A DNA stretch of 64,000 bases from Aeromicrobium stalagmiti (GCF_013283745.1 NZ_JABSTZ010000001.1:1196406-1260405); one strand, 5' to 3'. Shown: positions 43,795 to 53,116, numbered from the stretch's first letter. The notes: a model not told the origin generated them from the sequence alone. Made by a program: numbers and translations.

Positions 43795-43800
43795 AGCCTA
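43795..43800 (-). promoter_or_regulatory. -10 hexamer, leaderless start of aminotransferase
   Basis: TAGGCT on the minus strand ends 7 nt before the ATG at 43787. Confidence 0.55.
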
Positions 43801-43859
43801 GCCACGCCGGCCGGCCGATGCGTCCTGCCGGAACCGCCACGCCGGGGCCCTCGCGGCCC

Positions 43860-43865
43860 TACGAT
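43860..43865 (+). promoter_or_regulatory. candidate -10 of DUF1800/DUF1501 operon
   Basis: TACGAT lies about 100 bp before the GTG at 43967. The same GGCCCTACGAT string recurs before the MFS gene at 46697. Confidence 0.35.
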
Positions 43866-43966
43866 GGGGTGACGTCAGCCCACGCGCTGTCATGCCGACG
43901 GGTCGGGAGTCCCGCAGGTGTACCAGGCGCGCGTGGTCGAGAAGGAGACTGCACGGAGGGAGCCCC

Positions 43967-45433
43967 GTGAGCAGTGCACGCATGTCCGCCTCGGTGGCAC
44001 CCGCCGTGCTGCCGTCGTCGCGCCAGCACGTCGGCAACCGCTTCACGTTCGGCGTGAGCGAGCAGGTCGCGACCGAGCTGCGCGCCGCCTCGAGCTGGAG
44101 CTCCTGGCTGGAGAAGCAGATGGCGTGGAGCAGGATCAGCGACCCGCGGGCCACGGCCGTCGCCGGCTGGTACCCCCGGCTCGCCGACTCGCCCGCCGCG
44201 GCGTGGAACCGGGTCAAGACCCAGCAGCGCAGCGCCTGGGACTACGGCTTCGACTTCTCCTGCTACACGATGGCGCGCAAGATCGTCGCCCGCCGCCAGG
44301 TCCACGAGGTCATGACCGACTTCTGGTCCAACCTGCTCTACATCCCCGCCGGCGAGGACCGCTCGTTCCCGTGGCGCTTCTCCTACGACCAGGTGATCCG
44401 CAAGCACGCCCTCGGCAGCTATCGCGCGATGCTGCGCGCGGCGGTCGTGCACCCCGCGATGTCGGGCTGGCTCAACAACTCGTCCAACACCAAGGACGGG
44501 ATCAACGAGAACCTCGGCCGCGAGCTGCTCGAGCTCTACACCGTCGGCCGTCCGGCGGGCTACGACGAGAACGACGTCAAGAGCTCCGCGCGACTGCTCA
44601 CGGGCTTCCGGGTGCGGGTCTTCGAGGACTTCGCCGCGTCCTACTCGCCCGACGACCACTACGTCGGTCCGATCTCGGTGCTGGGGTTCCGCCACAGCAA
44701 CTCCGCGAAGGACGGACGCGCCGCGGTCAACGCCTACCTCGACTACCTCGCGCGCCACCCCTCGACGGCCTATCGGATCGCCAAGCGGCTGTGCGTCCGC
44801 TTCGTGTCCGACACGCCGTCGTCGTCGATCGTCAGCGCGGTGCAGAAGGCCTATCGACGTTCCGACACCGACATCAGGGCGACGCTGCGGGCCATGGTGC
44901 GTCACCCCGACTTCCAGGCGTCGAAGCGCAAGAAGGTCCGCACGCCGATCGAGGACGTCGTCAACGCCGCTCGGGTGCTCGGGATGCGACCGACCGACTC
45001 CACGCGGGGCTCCTCGTTCGCGCAGCACGTCATCTGGATGAGCAACAGCATGGGACAGCGCCAGTTCGAGTGGCCACGGCCCGACGGGTTCCCCGAGACC
45101 TCCTCGACGTGGACCTCGCCGGCCCGGGTGCTCCGCACGTGGGACATGCACTACAACCTCGCCGGCAACTGGTGGGGCTCGACCGAGCTGTCGCGCCCGG
45201 CGGTCAAGAACCTCCTGCCGACCCGGTGGCCGCTCACGATCGGCCAGATCGTCGACCACCAGTCGCGGATGCTCCTCGGTCGTCCGGCGACCACCGCCCT
45301 GCGCCAGTCGGTCGCCAATGCGCTCGACGTGCCGGTGACCTTCCAGGTGGCGTCCGTCGCCGCCGTGACGGACTGGCGGTGGACCGTCGTGCGGGGCGCG
45401 GTCCTCAACGCTCCCGAGGGGATGCTGCGATGA
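43967..45433 (+). CDS. DUF1800 family protein
   Basis: 488 residues with the DUF1800 signatures RLADSPAAAW, MTDFWSNLLYIPAG, GINENLGRELLELYTVG and the DVKSSARLLTGFRV segment. No signal peptide is evident. GTG 43967 has GGAGGG 6 nt upstream; an upstream ATG at 43892 would add 25 arginine-rich residues and has no ribosome-binding site. DUF1800 proteins are always found with DUF1501 partners, and the pair's function is unknown. The stop overlaps the start of the DUF1501 gene. Confidence 0.85.
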   Translation: MSSARMSASVAPAVLPSSRQHVGNRFTFGVSEQVATELRAASSWSSWLEKQMAWSRISDPRATAVAGWYPRLADSPAAAWNRVKTQQRSAWDYGFDFSCYTMARKIVARRQVHEVMTDFWSNLLYIPAGEDRSFPWRFSYDQVIRKHALGSYRAMLRAAVVHPAMSGWLNNSSNTKDGINENLGRELLELYTVGRPAGYDENDVKSSARLLTGFRVRVFEDFAASYSPDDHYVGPISVLGFRHSNSAKDGRAAVNAYLDYLARHPSTAYRIAKRLCVRFVSDTPSSSIVSAVQKAYRRSDTDIRATLRAMVRHPDFQASKRKKVRTPIEDVVNAARVLGMRPTDSTRGSSFAQHVIWMSNSMGQRQFEWPRPDGFPETSSTWTSPARVLRTWDMHYNLAGNWWGSTELSRPAVKNLLPTRWPLTIGQIVDHQSRMLLGRPATTALRQSVANALDVPVTFQVASVAAVTDWRWTVVRGAVLNAPEGMLR

Positions 45434-46683
45434 TCCACGACGACTGCGGCTGCGACGACTACGGCGTGAGCCGTCGCTCCCTGCTGAAGGCGGCGGGGCT
45501 CGCGTCGATGGCCGGCGTCGCCACCTCGATGGTCGGCGACGTGCTGACCTCGACGGTCTACGGTGCCGGCGACGCCAACGTCCTCGTCGTGGTGTCGCTG
45601 CGAGGCGGTGCCGACGGCCTGTCGATGATCGTCCCGCACGCAGAGCCGGCCTACTACTCGGCCAGGCCGACGACAGGCATCGAGCGGAGCCGGCTCCAGG
45701 ACGCGGACGACACGTTCGGCCTGCATCCGGCGTTCGCCCCGCTGGGCTCCCTGTGGCAGCAGGGGCGGCTCGCGGGGCTCCACGCCGTGGGGATGGCCAC
45801 GCCCAACCGCAGCCACTTCGACGCCATGGAGCTGATCGAGGACGCCGATCCGGGCAGCTCGGCCCGGGTCGGGTGGATCAACCGGATGATCGCGGGCCTG
45901 GCGGCCTCGCCCGACGTCTTCGACGGCATCCAGATCGGCTCGACGATCACGCCGACCGCGTTGGCCGGCAAGGCGCCGACCCTGTCGACCGTCGAGTTCG
46001 GCGACCTCGCCCTGCCCTTCAGGTCCGACGCCGTCCTGAAGGAGCGGGTCCGGTCGGGCCTGGCGCGGCAGTACTCCGCCTACGGCGGTCAGATCGGTGC
46101 TGCGGGGGTCAACGCCCTGGCGCTGGCCGAGCGGGCGGCCATGATCGACAGCACGGTCGGCGACGGGCCGCAGGGTGGCGCTGTCTATCCGAAGTACTCG
46201 TCGCTGGGGTCGGCGTTGCGCACCACGGCCGGACTCATCCGCTCCAAGGTCGGGGTCAAGGCGGTCGCCGTTGATGCGGGCGGCTGGGACCACCACGTCG
46301 ACCTCAGGTGGCGGGTCGACGACTCGATCAAGGACCTGGCCCAGTGCCTGGCGGCGTTCTTCCTCGACCTCGGCGCCGACGCGGGTCGTGTCACGGTCGT
46401 CACGATGAGCGAGTTCGGACGGCGGCTGCAAGAGAACGGGTCGGCGGGAGTCGACCACGGCTACGGCAACGCGGTGCTCGCCCTGGGGGCCGGGGTCAAG
46501 GGCGGCCAGTACTACTCCCGGTGGCCGGGTCTCGGCATCGGCAAGCAGGTCGACGGCGACCTCGCGGTGACGACCGACTACCGCAGCGTCCTGACGGAGA
46601 TCCTCCGCTCGCGGTTCCCGGCGGTCGACACCTCGAAGGTCTTCCCGGGGGTCTCCTACGACCCGCTCGGCTTCATGGGCTGA
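45430..46683 (+). CDS. DUF1501 family Tat-exported protein
   Basis: 417 residues. The N-terminus has SRRSLLKAAGLASMAGV (Arg15-Arg16), a twin-arginine signal. The body follows the alkaline-phosphatase-like DUF1501 pattern: VVVSLRGGADGLSMIVPH, LHAVGMATPNRSHFDAMELIE, DAGGWDHH and VVTMSEFGRRLQENGSAGVDHGYGNAVL, with potential metal ligands. It is probably a folded, metal-bound exported enzyme of unknown substrate. The ATG overlaps the DUF1800 stop (ATGA), implying 1:1 synthesis. Confidence 0.88.
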   Translation: MIHDDCGCDDYGVSRRSLLKAAGLASMAGVATSMVGDVLTSTVYGAGDANVLVVVSLRGGADGLSMIVPHAEPAYYSARPTTGIERSRLQDADDTFGLHPAFAPLGSLWQQGRLAGLHAVGMATPNRSHFDAMELIEDADPGSSARVGWINRMIAGLAASPDVFDGIQIGSTITPTALAGKAPTLSTVEFGDLALPFRSDAVLKERVRSGLARQYSAYGGQIGAAGVNALALAERAAMIDSTVGDGPQGGAVYPKYSSLGSALRTTAGLIRSKVGVKAVAVDAGGWDHHVDLRWRVDDSIKDLAQCLAAFFLDLGADAGRVTVVTMSEFGRRLQENGSAGVDHGYGNAVLALGAGVKGGQYYSRWPGLGIGKQVDGDLAVTTDYRSVLTEILRSRFPAVDTSKVFPGVSYDPLGFMG

Positions 46684-46701
46684 GCGGACCCGTCGCGGCC
46701 C

Positions 46702-46707
46702 TACGAT
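46702..46707 (+). promoter_or_regulatory. -10 hexamer, leaderless start of MFS gene
   Basis: TACGAT ends 7 nt before the GTG at 46715 and overlaps the alternative ATG at 46706, so the GTG is favoured. Confidence 0.5.
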
Positions 46708-46714
46708 GTCGCAG

Positions 46715-47872
46715 GTGACCGAGCTGAGGCGTACGCGCATCGCGGTGGGTGCGGGATTCTTCCTGCAGGGGCTGGTGTTCGCCGCGATCGTGACCCAGGC
46801 GCCGCGCATCAAGGACCGCTTCGACATCGGCGACGGCGGCCTGACCGGCATCCTCGTGCTGGTCGCGGTGGTCTCGGGCGTCGGCAGCGTGGCCGCGGGC
46901 ATGATCGCGGAGCGTCGGACCAGCGCGGTGGCCTTCCGGCTCGCGCTCCTCGCGATCGGCCTCGGCGCGCTCCTCGTCGGCGTGGCGCCGACACTGCCGC
47001 TCCTCGTGGCGGCCTTCGTGGTCTACGGCCTCGGCGTCGGTGCGGTCGACGCTGGCATGAACATGCAGGGTGTGCGGGTGCAGGGCGCCTACGGCACCAG
47101 CATCATGGCGAGCTTCCACGGGCTCTGGTCGGTCGGCGGCATCCTCGGTGCGCTGTACGCCGCGGGGGTGGCCGAGGTCGACCTGCCGTTCGCCCTGTCG
47201 CTGGTGCTCGTCGCCGTCGCGACCTGGCTGGTGACGCTCGTGGCGTCGCCCTTGTTCATCGCCGCCCAGGAACGTGACCCGGGACTCTCGGCCAAGGGTC
47301 TCGACCTGCCGTGGCGTCCGGTGCTGGTCTTCGGGCTGGTCGTGCTGCTCTTCTACGCCTGCGACACGGGCATCCTCACCTGGAGCAGCGTCTACCTCGA
47401 GGACGCCCTCGACGCCTCGACGTCGGTCGCTCCGCTGGCCTACGGCGCCTACCAGGCCGGCGCGCTCGTCTCACGGTTCGGCGGTGACCTGCTCGTGCGC
47501 CGCATCGGAGCTCAGGCGGTGGTCGGCATCGGCACCACGACCGGAGTCGTCGGGCTCGCCGTGGTCGTCGCCGCGGCTGCGCCGGAGATGGCGATCGTCG
47601 GCTTCTTCGTCGTGGGCCTCGGGCTCGCGATCCTCGCGCCGCTGGCGTTCGCCGCGCTCGCCGGTGCGGTGCCGGCCCGGTCGCTCGACGTCGCGATCGC
47701 GCGCATGAACATCGCCAACTACCTGGGCGCGATCCTCGGCGGCGGCCTGATCGGCGCGGCCGCCTCGGCCGACCACCTGCGCTGGGCGTTCGTCATCCCG
47801 CTCGTGCTGGTGCCGGCGGTGCTGCTGTTCACGCGGGCGTTCCGCACGGCGGACGACGTCGCGGGCGTCTGA
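46715..47872 (+). CDS. MFS transporter
   Basis: A 385-residue, 12-helix transporter with two-fold symmetry, of the YfcJ/fucose-permease-like group. GLGVGAVDAGMNMQGVRVQ in helix 5 is the recognisable block, and FHGLWSVGGILGALYAAG follows. The substrate is unknown. The GTG at 46715 (VTELRRTR...) is chosen over ATG 46706 because the latter lies inside the predicted -10. A strong hairpin follows the gene at 47893. Confidence 0.85.
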   Translation: MTELRRTRIAVGAGFFLQGLVFAAIVTQAPRIKDRFDIGDGGLTGILVLVAVVSGVGSVAAGMIAERRTSAVAFRLALLAIGLGALLVGVAPTLPLLVAAFVVYGLGVGAVDAGMNMQGVRVQGAYGTSIMASFHGLWSVGGILGALYAAGVAEVDLPFALSLVLVAVATWLVTLVASPLFIAAQERDPGLSAKGLDLPWRPVLVFGLVVLLFYACDTGILTWSSVYLEDALDASTSVAPLAYGAYQAGALVSRFGGDLLVRRIGAQAVVGIGTTTGVVGLAVVVAAAAPEMAIVGFFVVGLGLAILAPLAFAALAGAVPARSLDVAIARMNIANYLGAILGGGLIGAAASADHLRWAFVIPLVLVPAVLLFTRAFRTADDVAGV

Positions 47873-47892
47873 TCGAGGACCAGAGGGCATAA

Positions 47893-47932
47893 GTCGGCCC
47901 ACCGTTCTCGGGGGGTGAAACGGTGGGCCGAC
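47893..47932 (+). terminator. 14-bp perfect hairpin terminator
   Basis: Arms 47893-47906 and 47919-47932 (GTCGGCCCACCGTT and its complement) flank a 12-nt loop, 20 bp after the MFS stop. There is no U-tract. The remaining 150 bp to the sortase gene hold nothing else recognisable. Confidence 0.75.
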
Positions 47933-48069
47933 AACAGGCGCCAACGGCTGTGAGGCACTTTGACCCTGCACCAAGAATGCTACGCGACCGACCAAGGCGT
48001 GTGGCCGTTTTCGCCAAATTTCTCATCTGCTTCTTGGGCGACCACCTGACCGGCCCTCGGCGCGAGTGC

Positions 48070-48075
48070 GACAAT
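48070..48075 (+). promoter_or_regulatory. candidate -10, leaderless start of sortase
   Basis: GACAAT, preceded by an extended TGC, ends 7 nt before the ATG at 48083. Confidence 0.35.
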
Positions 48076-48082
48076 CTCTGTC

Positions 48083-48793
48083 ATGACCGCAGCCCACCTG
48101 CCGGCTCCCACCGGCCGCGGCCCCTGGCGACGCATCGTGACCGCCTTCGGCCTTGCCATGATCCTGGCCGGTCTGGGCGTGCTCGTCTGGTTCGCCTGGC
48201 AGTACTTCGGCACCAACATCGTCTCCAAGCGCCAGCAGGCCGAGATCAAGCAGACTCTCAAGATCGACTGGGGCAAGGGCATCGACAGCGACGCGATCGG
48301 GCTGCTGCGGGTCAAGCGCTTCGGTGACGACTTCGAGGCCCCGATCGTCAAGGGCGTCGACGACGGTGCCCTGGCCCGCGGCGTCGGGTGGGACACCAAC
48401 TCGGCCAAGCCGGGGCAGATCGGCAACTTCGTGATCGCCGGGCACCGCGTGACCCACGGCGAGCCGTTCGCCAAGTTCCCGAAGCTCAAGCGGGGCGACA
48501 AGGTCGTGGTCGAGACCCGCACCGCGATCTACACCTACAAGCTGCGCAACTCCGGCACCTCGATCACGGTCGACTTCACGACGTCGTGGCCGCTGTGGGA
48601 CGTCCCGGACCCCGACGCACGCGGCGAGGTCCAGACGCGTCCGGTGCTGACGATGCTGACGTGCTCGGAGCTCTTCCACACGCGCAACCGCAGCGTCGTG
48701 CTCGGCGACCTGGTCAAGACGGTCAAGAAGACCAAGGACAACACCAAGACGGACGCGGACAGCAAGACCACCGCCCCCACTCCGACGGACTGA
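48083..48793 (+). CDS. class E sortase
   Basis: 236 residues. An N-terminal membrane anchor (about 17-42) is followed by the sortase barrel: His121 in [12 protein letters not shown], Cys194 in [16 protein letters not shown], and Arg201 or Arg203 as the third catalytic residue. Class E sortases attach LAxTG-type proteins to the actinobacterial wall. A hydrophilic Lys/Thr-rich tail ends the protein. No LPxTG/LAxTG substrate is encoded in the window. It lies 4 bp before pyrE, so the two are probably co-transcribed. Confidence 0.9.
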   Translation: MTAAHLPAPTGRGPWRRIVTAFGLAMILAGLGVLVWFAWQYFGTNIVSKRQQAEIKQTLKIDWGKGIDSDAIGLLRVKRFGDDFEAPIVKGVDDGALARGVGWDTNSAKPGQIGNFVIAGHRVTHGEPFAKFPKLKRGDKVVVETRTAIYTYKLRNSGTSITVDFTTSWPLWDVPDPDARGEVQTRPVLTMLTCSELFHTRNRSVVLGDLVKTVKKTKDNTKTDADSKTTAPTPTD

Positions 48794-48797
48794 GGAC

Positions 48798-49445
48798 ATG
48801 CAGGACTACCAGCGCGAGTTCATCGAGCTCGCCCTCGACCACGAGGTGCTGCGCTTCGGCGAGTTCACCCTCAAGTCAGGGCGCACCTCTCCCTACTTCT
48901 TCAACGCCGGGCTGTTCAACACCGGCGCCCGGCTCGCGGGGCTCGGACGCTTCTACGCCGACGCGATCGTCGACAGCGGCGTCGACTTCGACCTGCTGAT
49001 GGGCCCGGCCTACAAGGGCATCCCGATCGCTTCCGCCGCCGCGGTGCAGCTCTCGGCGCTCCACGACCGTGACGTGCCGTGGTGCTTCAACCGCAAGGAG
49101 GCCAAGGCCCACGGCGAGGGCGGCCTGATCGTGGGCTCGCCGCTGGCCGGTCGTGTCCTCGTGGTCGACGACGTCATCACCGCCGGCACCGCGATCCGCG
49201 AGGTCATGGAGATCGTCGCCGGGGCCGACGCCACCGTCGCGGGCATCGTCGTGGCGGTCGACCGTCAGGAGCGGGGCCGCGGCGAGCTGTCGGCGATCCA
49301 GGAGGTCGAGCGCGACTTCGGCGTCCCGGTCATCTCGATCATCTCGTTCGACCAGATCATCGAGTACGTCGAGGAGACGGGGCGCCACGCCGAGCACCTG
49401 GGCGCGATCCGCGGATACCGCGAGGAGTTCGGCATCGCGTCATGA
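48798..49445 (+). CDS. pyrE: orotate phosphoribosyltransferase
   Basis: 215 residues. It joins orotate to PRPP to form OMP in pyrimidine synthesis. The PRPP-binding loop is [16 protein letters not shown] near residues 118-133, with [18 protein letters not shown] and [14 protein letters not shown] for the catalytic loop. AGGA lies upstream of the ATG. The stop overlaps the start of the SpoU gene (ATGA). Confidence 0.95.
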   Translation: MQDYQREFIELALDHEVLRFGEFTLKSGRTSPYFFNAGLFNTGARLAGLGRFYADAIVDSGVDFDLLMGPAYKGIPIASAAAVQLSALHDRDVPWCFNRKEAKAHGEGGLIVGSPLAGRVLVVDDVITAGTAIREVMEIVAGADATVAGIVVAVDRQERGRGELSAIQEVERDFGVPVISIISFDQIIEYVEETGRHAEHLGAIRGYREEFGIAS

Positions 49446-50059
49446 CCGAGCCGGAGCCCCTGCCCGTCGGCCTCGGCCCGTGGCAGGGGGACTGGCCGGT
49501 CGGTGACCACTACGACCCCGACCTGCTGCGCGACGGCGACCGGCGCAACGTCGTCGACCGCTACCGCTACTGGACGCTCGAGGCGATCGTCGCCGACCTC
49601 GACCTGCACCGTCACCCGTTGCACGTCGCGATCGAGAACTGGCAGCACGACTTCAACATCGGCTCGATCGTCCGGACGGCCAATGCCTTCGCGGTCGCCG
49701 AGGTGCACATCGTCGGGCGGCGGCGCTGGAACCGGCGCGGGGCGATGGTGACCGACCGCTACCAGCACGTGCGACACCACGAGAGCGTCGAGGTCTTCGC
49801 GGCCTGGTGCGCCGAGGCCGGTCTCGAGGTGATCGGCATCGACAACGTCGACGACTCGGTGCCGATCGAGACCACCGACCTGCCGTCCGCCTGCGTGCTC
49901 GTCTTCGGGCAGGAGGGCCCGGGACTGTCCGACGAGGCGCGCGCGGCGTGCCGGCGGACGCTGTCGATCGCCCAGTTCGGCTCGACGCGGTCGATCAACG
50001 CCGGCGCGGCGGCCGCGATCGCGATGCACGCCTGGATCAGGCAGCACGCCGAGCTCTGA
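49442..50059 (+). CDS. SpoU/TrmH-family RNA 2'-O-methyltransferase
   Basis: A 205-residue SPOUT knotted methyltransferase. Motif 1 [18 protein letters not shown] near 67-84, motif 2 [10 protein letters not shown], and motif 3 [24 protein letters not shown] are all complete. It methylates a ribose 2'-OH in tRNA or rRNA; the site is unknown. Linkage of this gene to pyrE is conserved in actinobacteria. Confidence 0.9.
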   Translation: MTEPEPLPVGLGPWQGDWPVGDHYDPDLLRDGDRRNVVDRYRYWTLEAIVADLDLHRHPLHVAIENWQHDFNIGSIVRTANAFAVAEVHIVGRRRWNRRGAMVTDRYQHVRHHESVEVFAAWCAEAGLEVIGIDNVDDSVPIETTDLPSACVLVFGQEGPGLSDEARAACRRTLSIAQFGSTRSINAGAAAAIAMHAWIRQHAEL

Positions 50060-50100
50060 CCGTCGGCGGGCGGCACCGTGCCCCGTGGGGCGGGCGACCG

Positions 50101-50106
50101 TAGGCT
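50101..50106 (+). promoter_or_regulatory. -10 hexamer, leaderless start of CoADR-like gene
   Basis: TAGGCT ends 7 nt before the ATG at 50114. Confidence 0.55.
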
Positions 50107-50113
50107 CGGACGC

Positions 50114-51478
50114 ATGAGCAGACGGGTAGTGGTCATCGGCGGCGACGCTGCAGGCATGACGGTGGCCTCGGCGGTCCGCCGCCGCCTGCCGGACGACGAC
50201 GAGGTCGTCGTGCTGGAGCGCGGCACGTGGACGTCCTACTCCGCCTGCGGCATCCCCTACTGGGTGGCCGGTGAGGTCGAGTCCGCCGACGCGCTGGTCG
50301 CCCGGACCCCCGACGCGCACCGCAAGAACGGCATCGACCTGCGGCTCGGCGCCGAGGCCACCGCGATCGACCCGGCGGCACGCACGGTCTCCGTCGCCGG
50401 CAGCGAGCCGCTCACGTACGACCGGCTGGTCATCGCGACCGGGGCCGAGCCGATCCGCCCCGACCTGCCGGGCATCGACGGCGACGGCATCCACGGCGTC
50501 CAGTCCCTCGACGACGGCCAGGTGATCCTCGACGAGCTCGAGCGCGGCCCACGGCACGTCGTGGTGGTGGGCAGCGGCTACATCGGCCTGGAGATGGCCG
50601 AGGCGTGCGTCGCCCGTGGCTTCGACACCACGGTGGTCGAGAAGAGCCCGACCGTCATGCCGATCATCGAGGCAGCGCTGGGCGACCAGGTCGCCGACGC
50701 GATGCGGGCGCGCGGCATCCACCTGCGCGCGGGAGTCGGCGTCACCGGCTTCGCGCTCGACGACTCGGGCCGGGTCAGCGCGGTCGAGACCGACGACGGG
50801 ACGATCGCGGCTGACCTGGTGATCCTGGGCCTCGGCGTCTCGGCGCGGTCGTCGCTGGCCGCCGACGCCGGGCTGCCGACCGGGCCGAAGGGCGGCATCG
50901 TCGTCGACGACCGTCAGCGGGTCGACGGCTTCCCGGAGATCTTCGCCGCCGGCGACTGCGTCGCCACTCTCGATCGGGTGACCGGCGAGCTCATCCACAT
51001 CCCGCTCGGCACCCACGCCAACAAGCAGGGCATGGTCGCCGGTGACAGCATCTCGGCCGACCTGCTCGGCGAGGAGCCGCGGCTCGCCTTCCCCGGTGTC
51101 GTCCAGACGGCGATCACCAAGTTCTGCTCGCTCGAGATCTCCCGCACGGGCCTCGGCGAGCGGCAGGCCCGCGAGGCCGGCTTCGACCCCGTGGTCGCCT
51201 CGATCGAGACGACCAACTTCGCCGGCTACATGCCGCACCCCGGCACCATGACCGTGATCGCCGTGGCCGATCGCTCGAGCCGGCGCCTGCTGGGAGCCCA
51301 GATCGTCGGGGCCGAGGACGCGGCTCTGCGGATCGACGTCGCGGCGACGGCGCTGGCGACCGGCATGACCGTCGACGACGTCGTGATGCTCGACCTGGCG
51401 TACGCGCCGCCGTTCTCGTCGGTGTGGAGCCCGATCCAGGTCGCGGCTCGGGCCGCCGTCAAGGCGCTCGCGGGCTGA
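50114..51478 (+). CDS. FAD-dependent pyridine nucleotide-disulfide oxidoreductase (CoA-disulfide reductase-like)
   Basis: 454 residues. FAD-binding VVIGGDAAGMTVAS, the single redox cysteine Cys45 in SYSACGIPYW, the NAD(P) loop VVGSGYIGLEMAE, and EIFAAGDCV before the dimerisation domain define the CoA-disulfide reductase / NADH oxidase / persulfide reductase group. In actinobacteria, which use mycothiol, the natural substrate could be CoA disulfide, a persulfide or oxygen. It is monocistronic with a likely leaderless start (ATG 50114). Confidence 0.87.
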   Translation: MSRRVVVIGGDAAGMTVASAVRRRLPDDDEVVVLERGTWTSYSACGIPYWVAGEVESADALVARTPDAHRKNGIDLRLGAEATAIDPAARTVSVAGSEPLTYDRLVIATGAEPIRPDLPGIDGDGIHGVQSLDDGQVILDELERGPRHVVVVGSGYIGLEMAEACVARGFDTTVVEKSPTVMPIIEAALGDQVADAMRARGIHLRAGVGVTGFALDDSGRVSAVETDDGTIAADLVILGLGVSARSSLAADAGLPTGPKGGIVVDDRQRVDGFPEIFAAGDCVATLDRVTGELIHIPLGTHANKQGMVAGDSISADLLGEEPRLAFPGVVQTAITKFCSLEISRTGLGERQAREAGFDPVVASIETTNFAGYMPHPGTMTVIAVADRSSRRLLGAQIVGAEDAALRIDVAATALATGMTVDDVVMLDLAYAPPFSSVWSPIQVAARAAVKALAG

Positions 51479-51510
51479 GAGCGGGGTCGTCGACCGCTGT
51501 TCGGCGAGGC

Positions 51511-51519
51511 TGGAATACT
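51511..51519 (+). promoter_or_regulatory. candidate extended -10 of fba
   Basis: TGG followed by AATACT lies 36 bp before the fba ATG. There is room for a short leader containing the AGGAG ribosome-binding site. Confidence 0.35.
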
Positions 51520-51554
51520 GGCTGCGACTGCCACCCCGTCCACAGGAGATCGTC

Positions 51555-52574
51555 ATGCCCGTCGCCACACCCGAGGTCTACGCCGCGATGCTCGACAAGG
51601 CCAAGAGCGAGTCCTTCGCCTACCCGGCCATCAACGTCTCGTCGTCGCAGACCCTCAACGCCGCCCTCGCGGGATTCGCCGAGGCCGAGAGCGACGGCAT
51701 CATCCAGGTCTCGACCGGCGGCGCCGAGTACTTCTCCGGCCCGACCGTCAAGAACATGGTCTCCGGCTCGCTGGCGTTCGCCGCGTTCGCCGAGGAGGTC
51801 GCCAAGAAGTACCCTGTCAACGTCGCGCTGCACACCGACCACTGCCCCAAGGACAAGCTCGACGGCTTCGTCCGTCCGCTGATCGCCGCCTCGCAGGAGC
51901 GGGTCAACGCCGGTGGCCTGCCCTACTTCCAGTCGCACATGTGGGACGGCTCGGCCGTCCCGCTGCACGAGAACCTCGACATCGCGCAGGAGCTGCTGGC
52001 TGCCGCCGCTGCCGCGCAGATCATCCTCGAGGTCGAGATCGGCATCGTCGGCGGCGAGGAGGACGGTGTCGAGGGCGGCATGGGCGAGCACCTCTACACG
52101 ACCCCCGAGGACGCGCTCGCGACCGCGGCGGCGCTCGGGCTCGGCGAGAAGGGCCGCTACCTGACGGCCCTGACGTTCGGCAACGTCCACGGCGTCTACA
52201 AGCCGGGCAACGTCACGCTCCGTCCCGAGATCCTCAAGGAGGCGCAGGAGGCGGTCGCCGCCACGTACGGCAAGGAGTCGCCGTTCGACCTGGTCTTCCA
52301 CGGCGGCTCGGGCTCGCTGCCCGAGGAGATCTCGGCCGCGGTCGACTACGGCGTCGTCAAGATGAACGTCGACACCGACACCCAGTACGCGTTCACGCGG
52401 CCCATCGCCAGCTGGATGATGTCCAACCACGAGGGCGTGCTGAAGGTCGACGGCGAGGTCGGCAACAAGAAGCACTACGACCCCCGTGCGTGGGGCAAGG
52501 TCGCCGAGGCCGGCATGGCGGCTCGCGTCGCCGAGGCCTGCACCGCGCTGCGGAGCGCCGGCACCTCGCTCTGA
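51555..52574 (+). CDS. fba: class II fructose-bisphosphate aldolase
   Basis: 339-residue zinc aldolase of glycolysis and gluconeogenesis. LHTDHCPKDK holds the catalytic Asp and zinc His, EVEIGIVGGEEDGVEGG the FbaA signature, and VFHGGSGSLPEEI and MNVDTDTQYAF the phosphate-binding and C-terminal motifs. It is the longer FbaA type. A strong AGGAG ribosome-binding site lies 7 nt upstream. It ends at a very stable hairpin. Confidence 0.96.
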   Translation: MPVATPEVYAAMLDKAKSESFAYPAINVSSSQTLNAALAGFAEAESDGIIQVSTGGAEYFSGPTVKNMVSGSLAFAAFAEEVAKKYPVNVALHTDHCPKDKLDGFVRPLIAASQERVNAGGLPYFQSHMWDGSAVPLHENLDIAQELLAAAAAAQIILEVEIGIVGGEEDGVEGGMGEHLYTTPEDALATAAALGLGEKGRYLTALTFGNVHGVYKPGNVTLRPEILKEAQEAVAATYGKESPFDLVFHGGSGSLPEEISAAVDYGVVKMNVDTDTQYAFTRPIASWMMSNHEGVLKVDGEVGNKKHYDPRAWGKVAEAGMAARVAEACTALRSAGTSL

Positions 52575-52608
52575 TCCAGCCCCGGCCGCCGGTTCACCAC
52601 GGTCCCTG

Positions 52609-52660
52609 AGCAAGCAGACACCTCCCGAGGGAAATCTCCCTCGGGAGGTGTCTGCCTGCT
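52609..52660 (+). terminator. 24-bp hairpin downstream of fba
   Basis: Arms 52609-52632 and 52637-52660 pair with one mismatch around an AATC loop, 35 bp after the fba stop. It is the longest stem in the window and should stop transcription from both strands. Confidence 0.85.
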
Positions 52661-52702
52661 GCGGGGAGTGGTGCCTCGGCGACGGGTGACAGGATGGGCG
52701 CC

Positions 52703-53116
52703 ATGACGAACCTCTTCGGTGAACCGCCCGCCACCCTGCTGCCCGAGGACCCGGGAGCCGCCGAGCTCGCCGCCGGCGACAGCCCCCAGTCGGTGGCGTC
52801 GCTGCACCCTGACTCCGCTCTCGCCTGGGTGACCCTGGCCGAGCTGGCCCTGGCGGAGGGACGTGACCTCGAGGGCTATGCCTTCGTCCGGACGGGATAC
52901 CACCGCTCGCTCGACCTGCTGCGCCGCAACGGCTGGAAGGGCCACGGCCCCCTGCCGTGGGAGCACGAGCCCAACCGCGCGTTCCTGCGCTCGCTGGCCG
53001 CGCTGGCCGACGCGTCGGAGCGTCTCGGCGACGACGGCGAGGCCCACCGCTGCCGCGAGTTCCTGCACGAGTCGAGCCCCGAGGCGTACGCCGCGCTCGT
53101 CGCCCCGAAGGGCTGA
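52703..53116 (+). CDS. DUF3151 domain-containing protein
   Basis: A 137-residue helical protein of an actinobacteria-specific family. DSALAWVTLAELALAEGRDLEGYAFVRTGYHRSLDLLRRNGWKG is the family core, and EPNRAFLRSLAALADASERLGDDGEA resembles a TPR helix pair. Linkage to fba is conserved (as in M. tuberculosis). The ATG at 52703 is preferred over 52694, because CAGGAT 7 nt upstream can be either a -10 or part of a ribosome-binding site. The function is unknown. Confidence 0.88.
   Translation: MTNLFGEPPATLLPEDPGAAELAAGDSPQSVASLHPDSALAWVTLAELALAEGRDLEGYAFVRTGYHRSLDLLRRNGWKGHGPLPWEHEPNRAFLRSLAALADASERLGDDGEAHRCREFLHESSPEAYAALVAPKG

Noticed and set aside
43869-43970. 33-codon leader peptide overlapping the DUF1800 start
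   Set aside because: Only 3 nt separate the -10 candidate from its GTG, and there is no ribosome-binding site or attenuator-like codon run.
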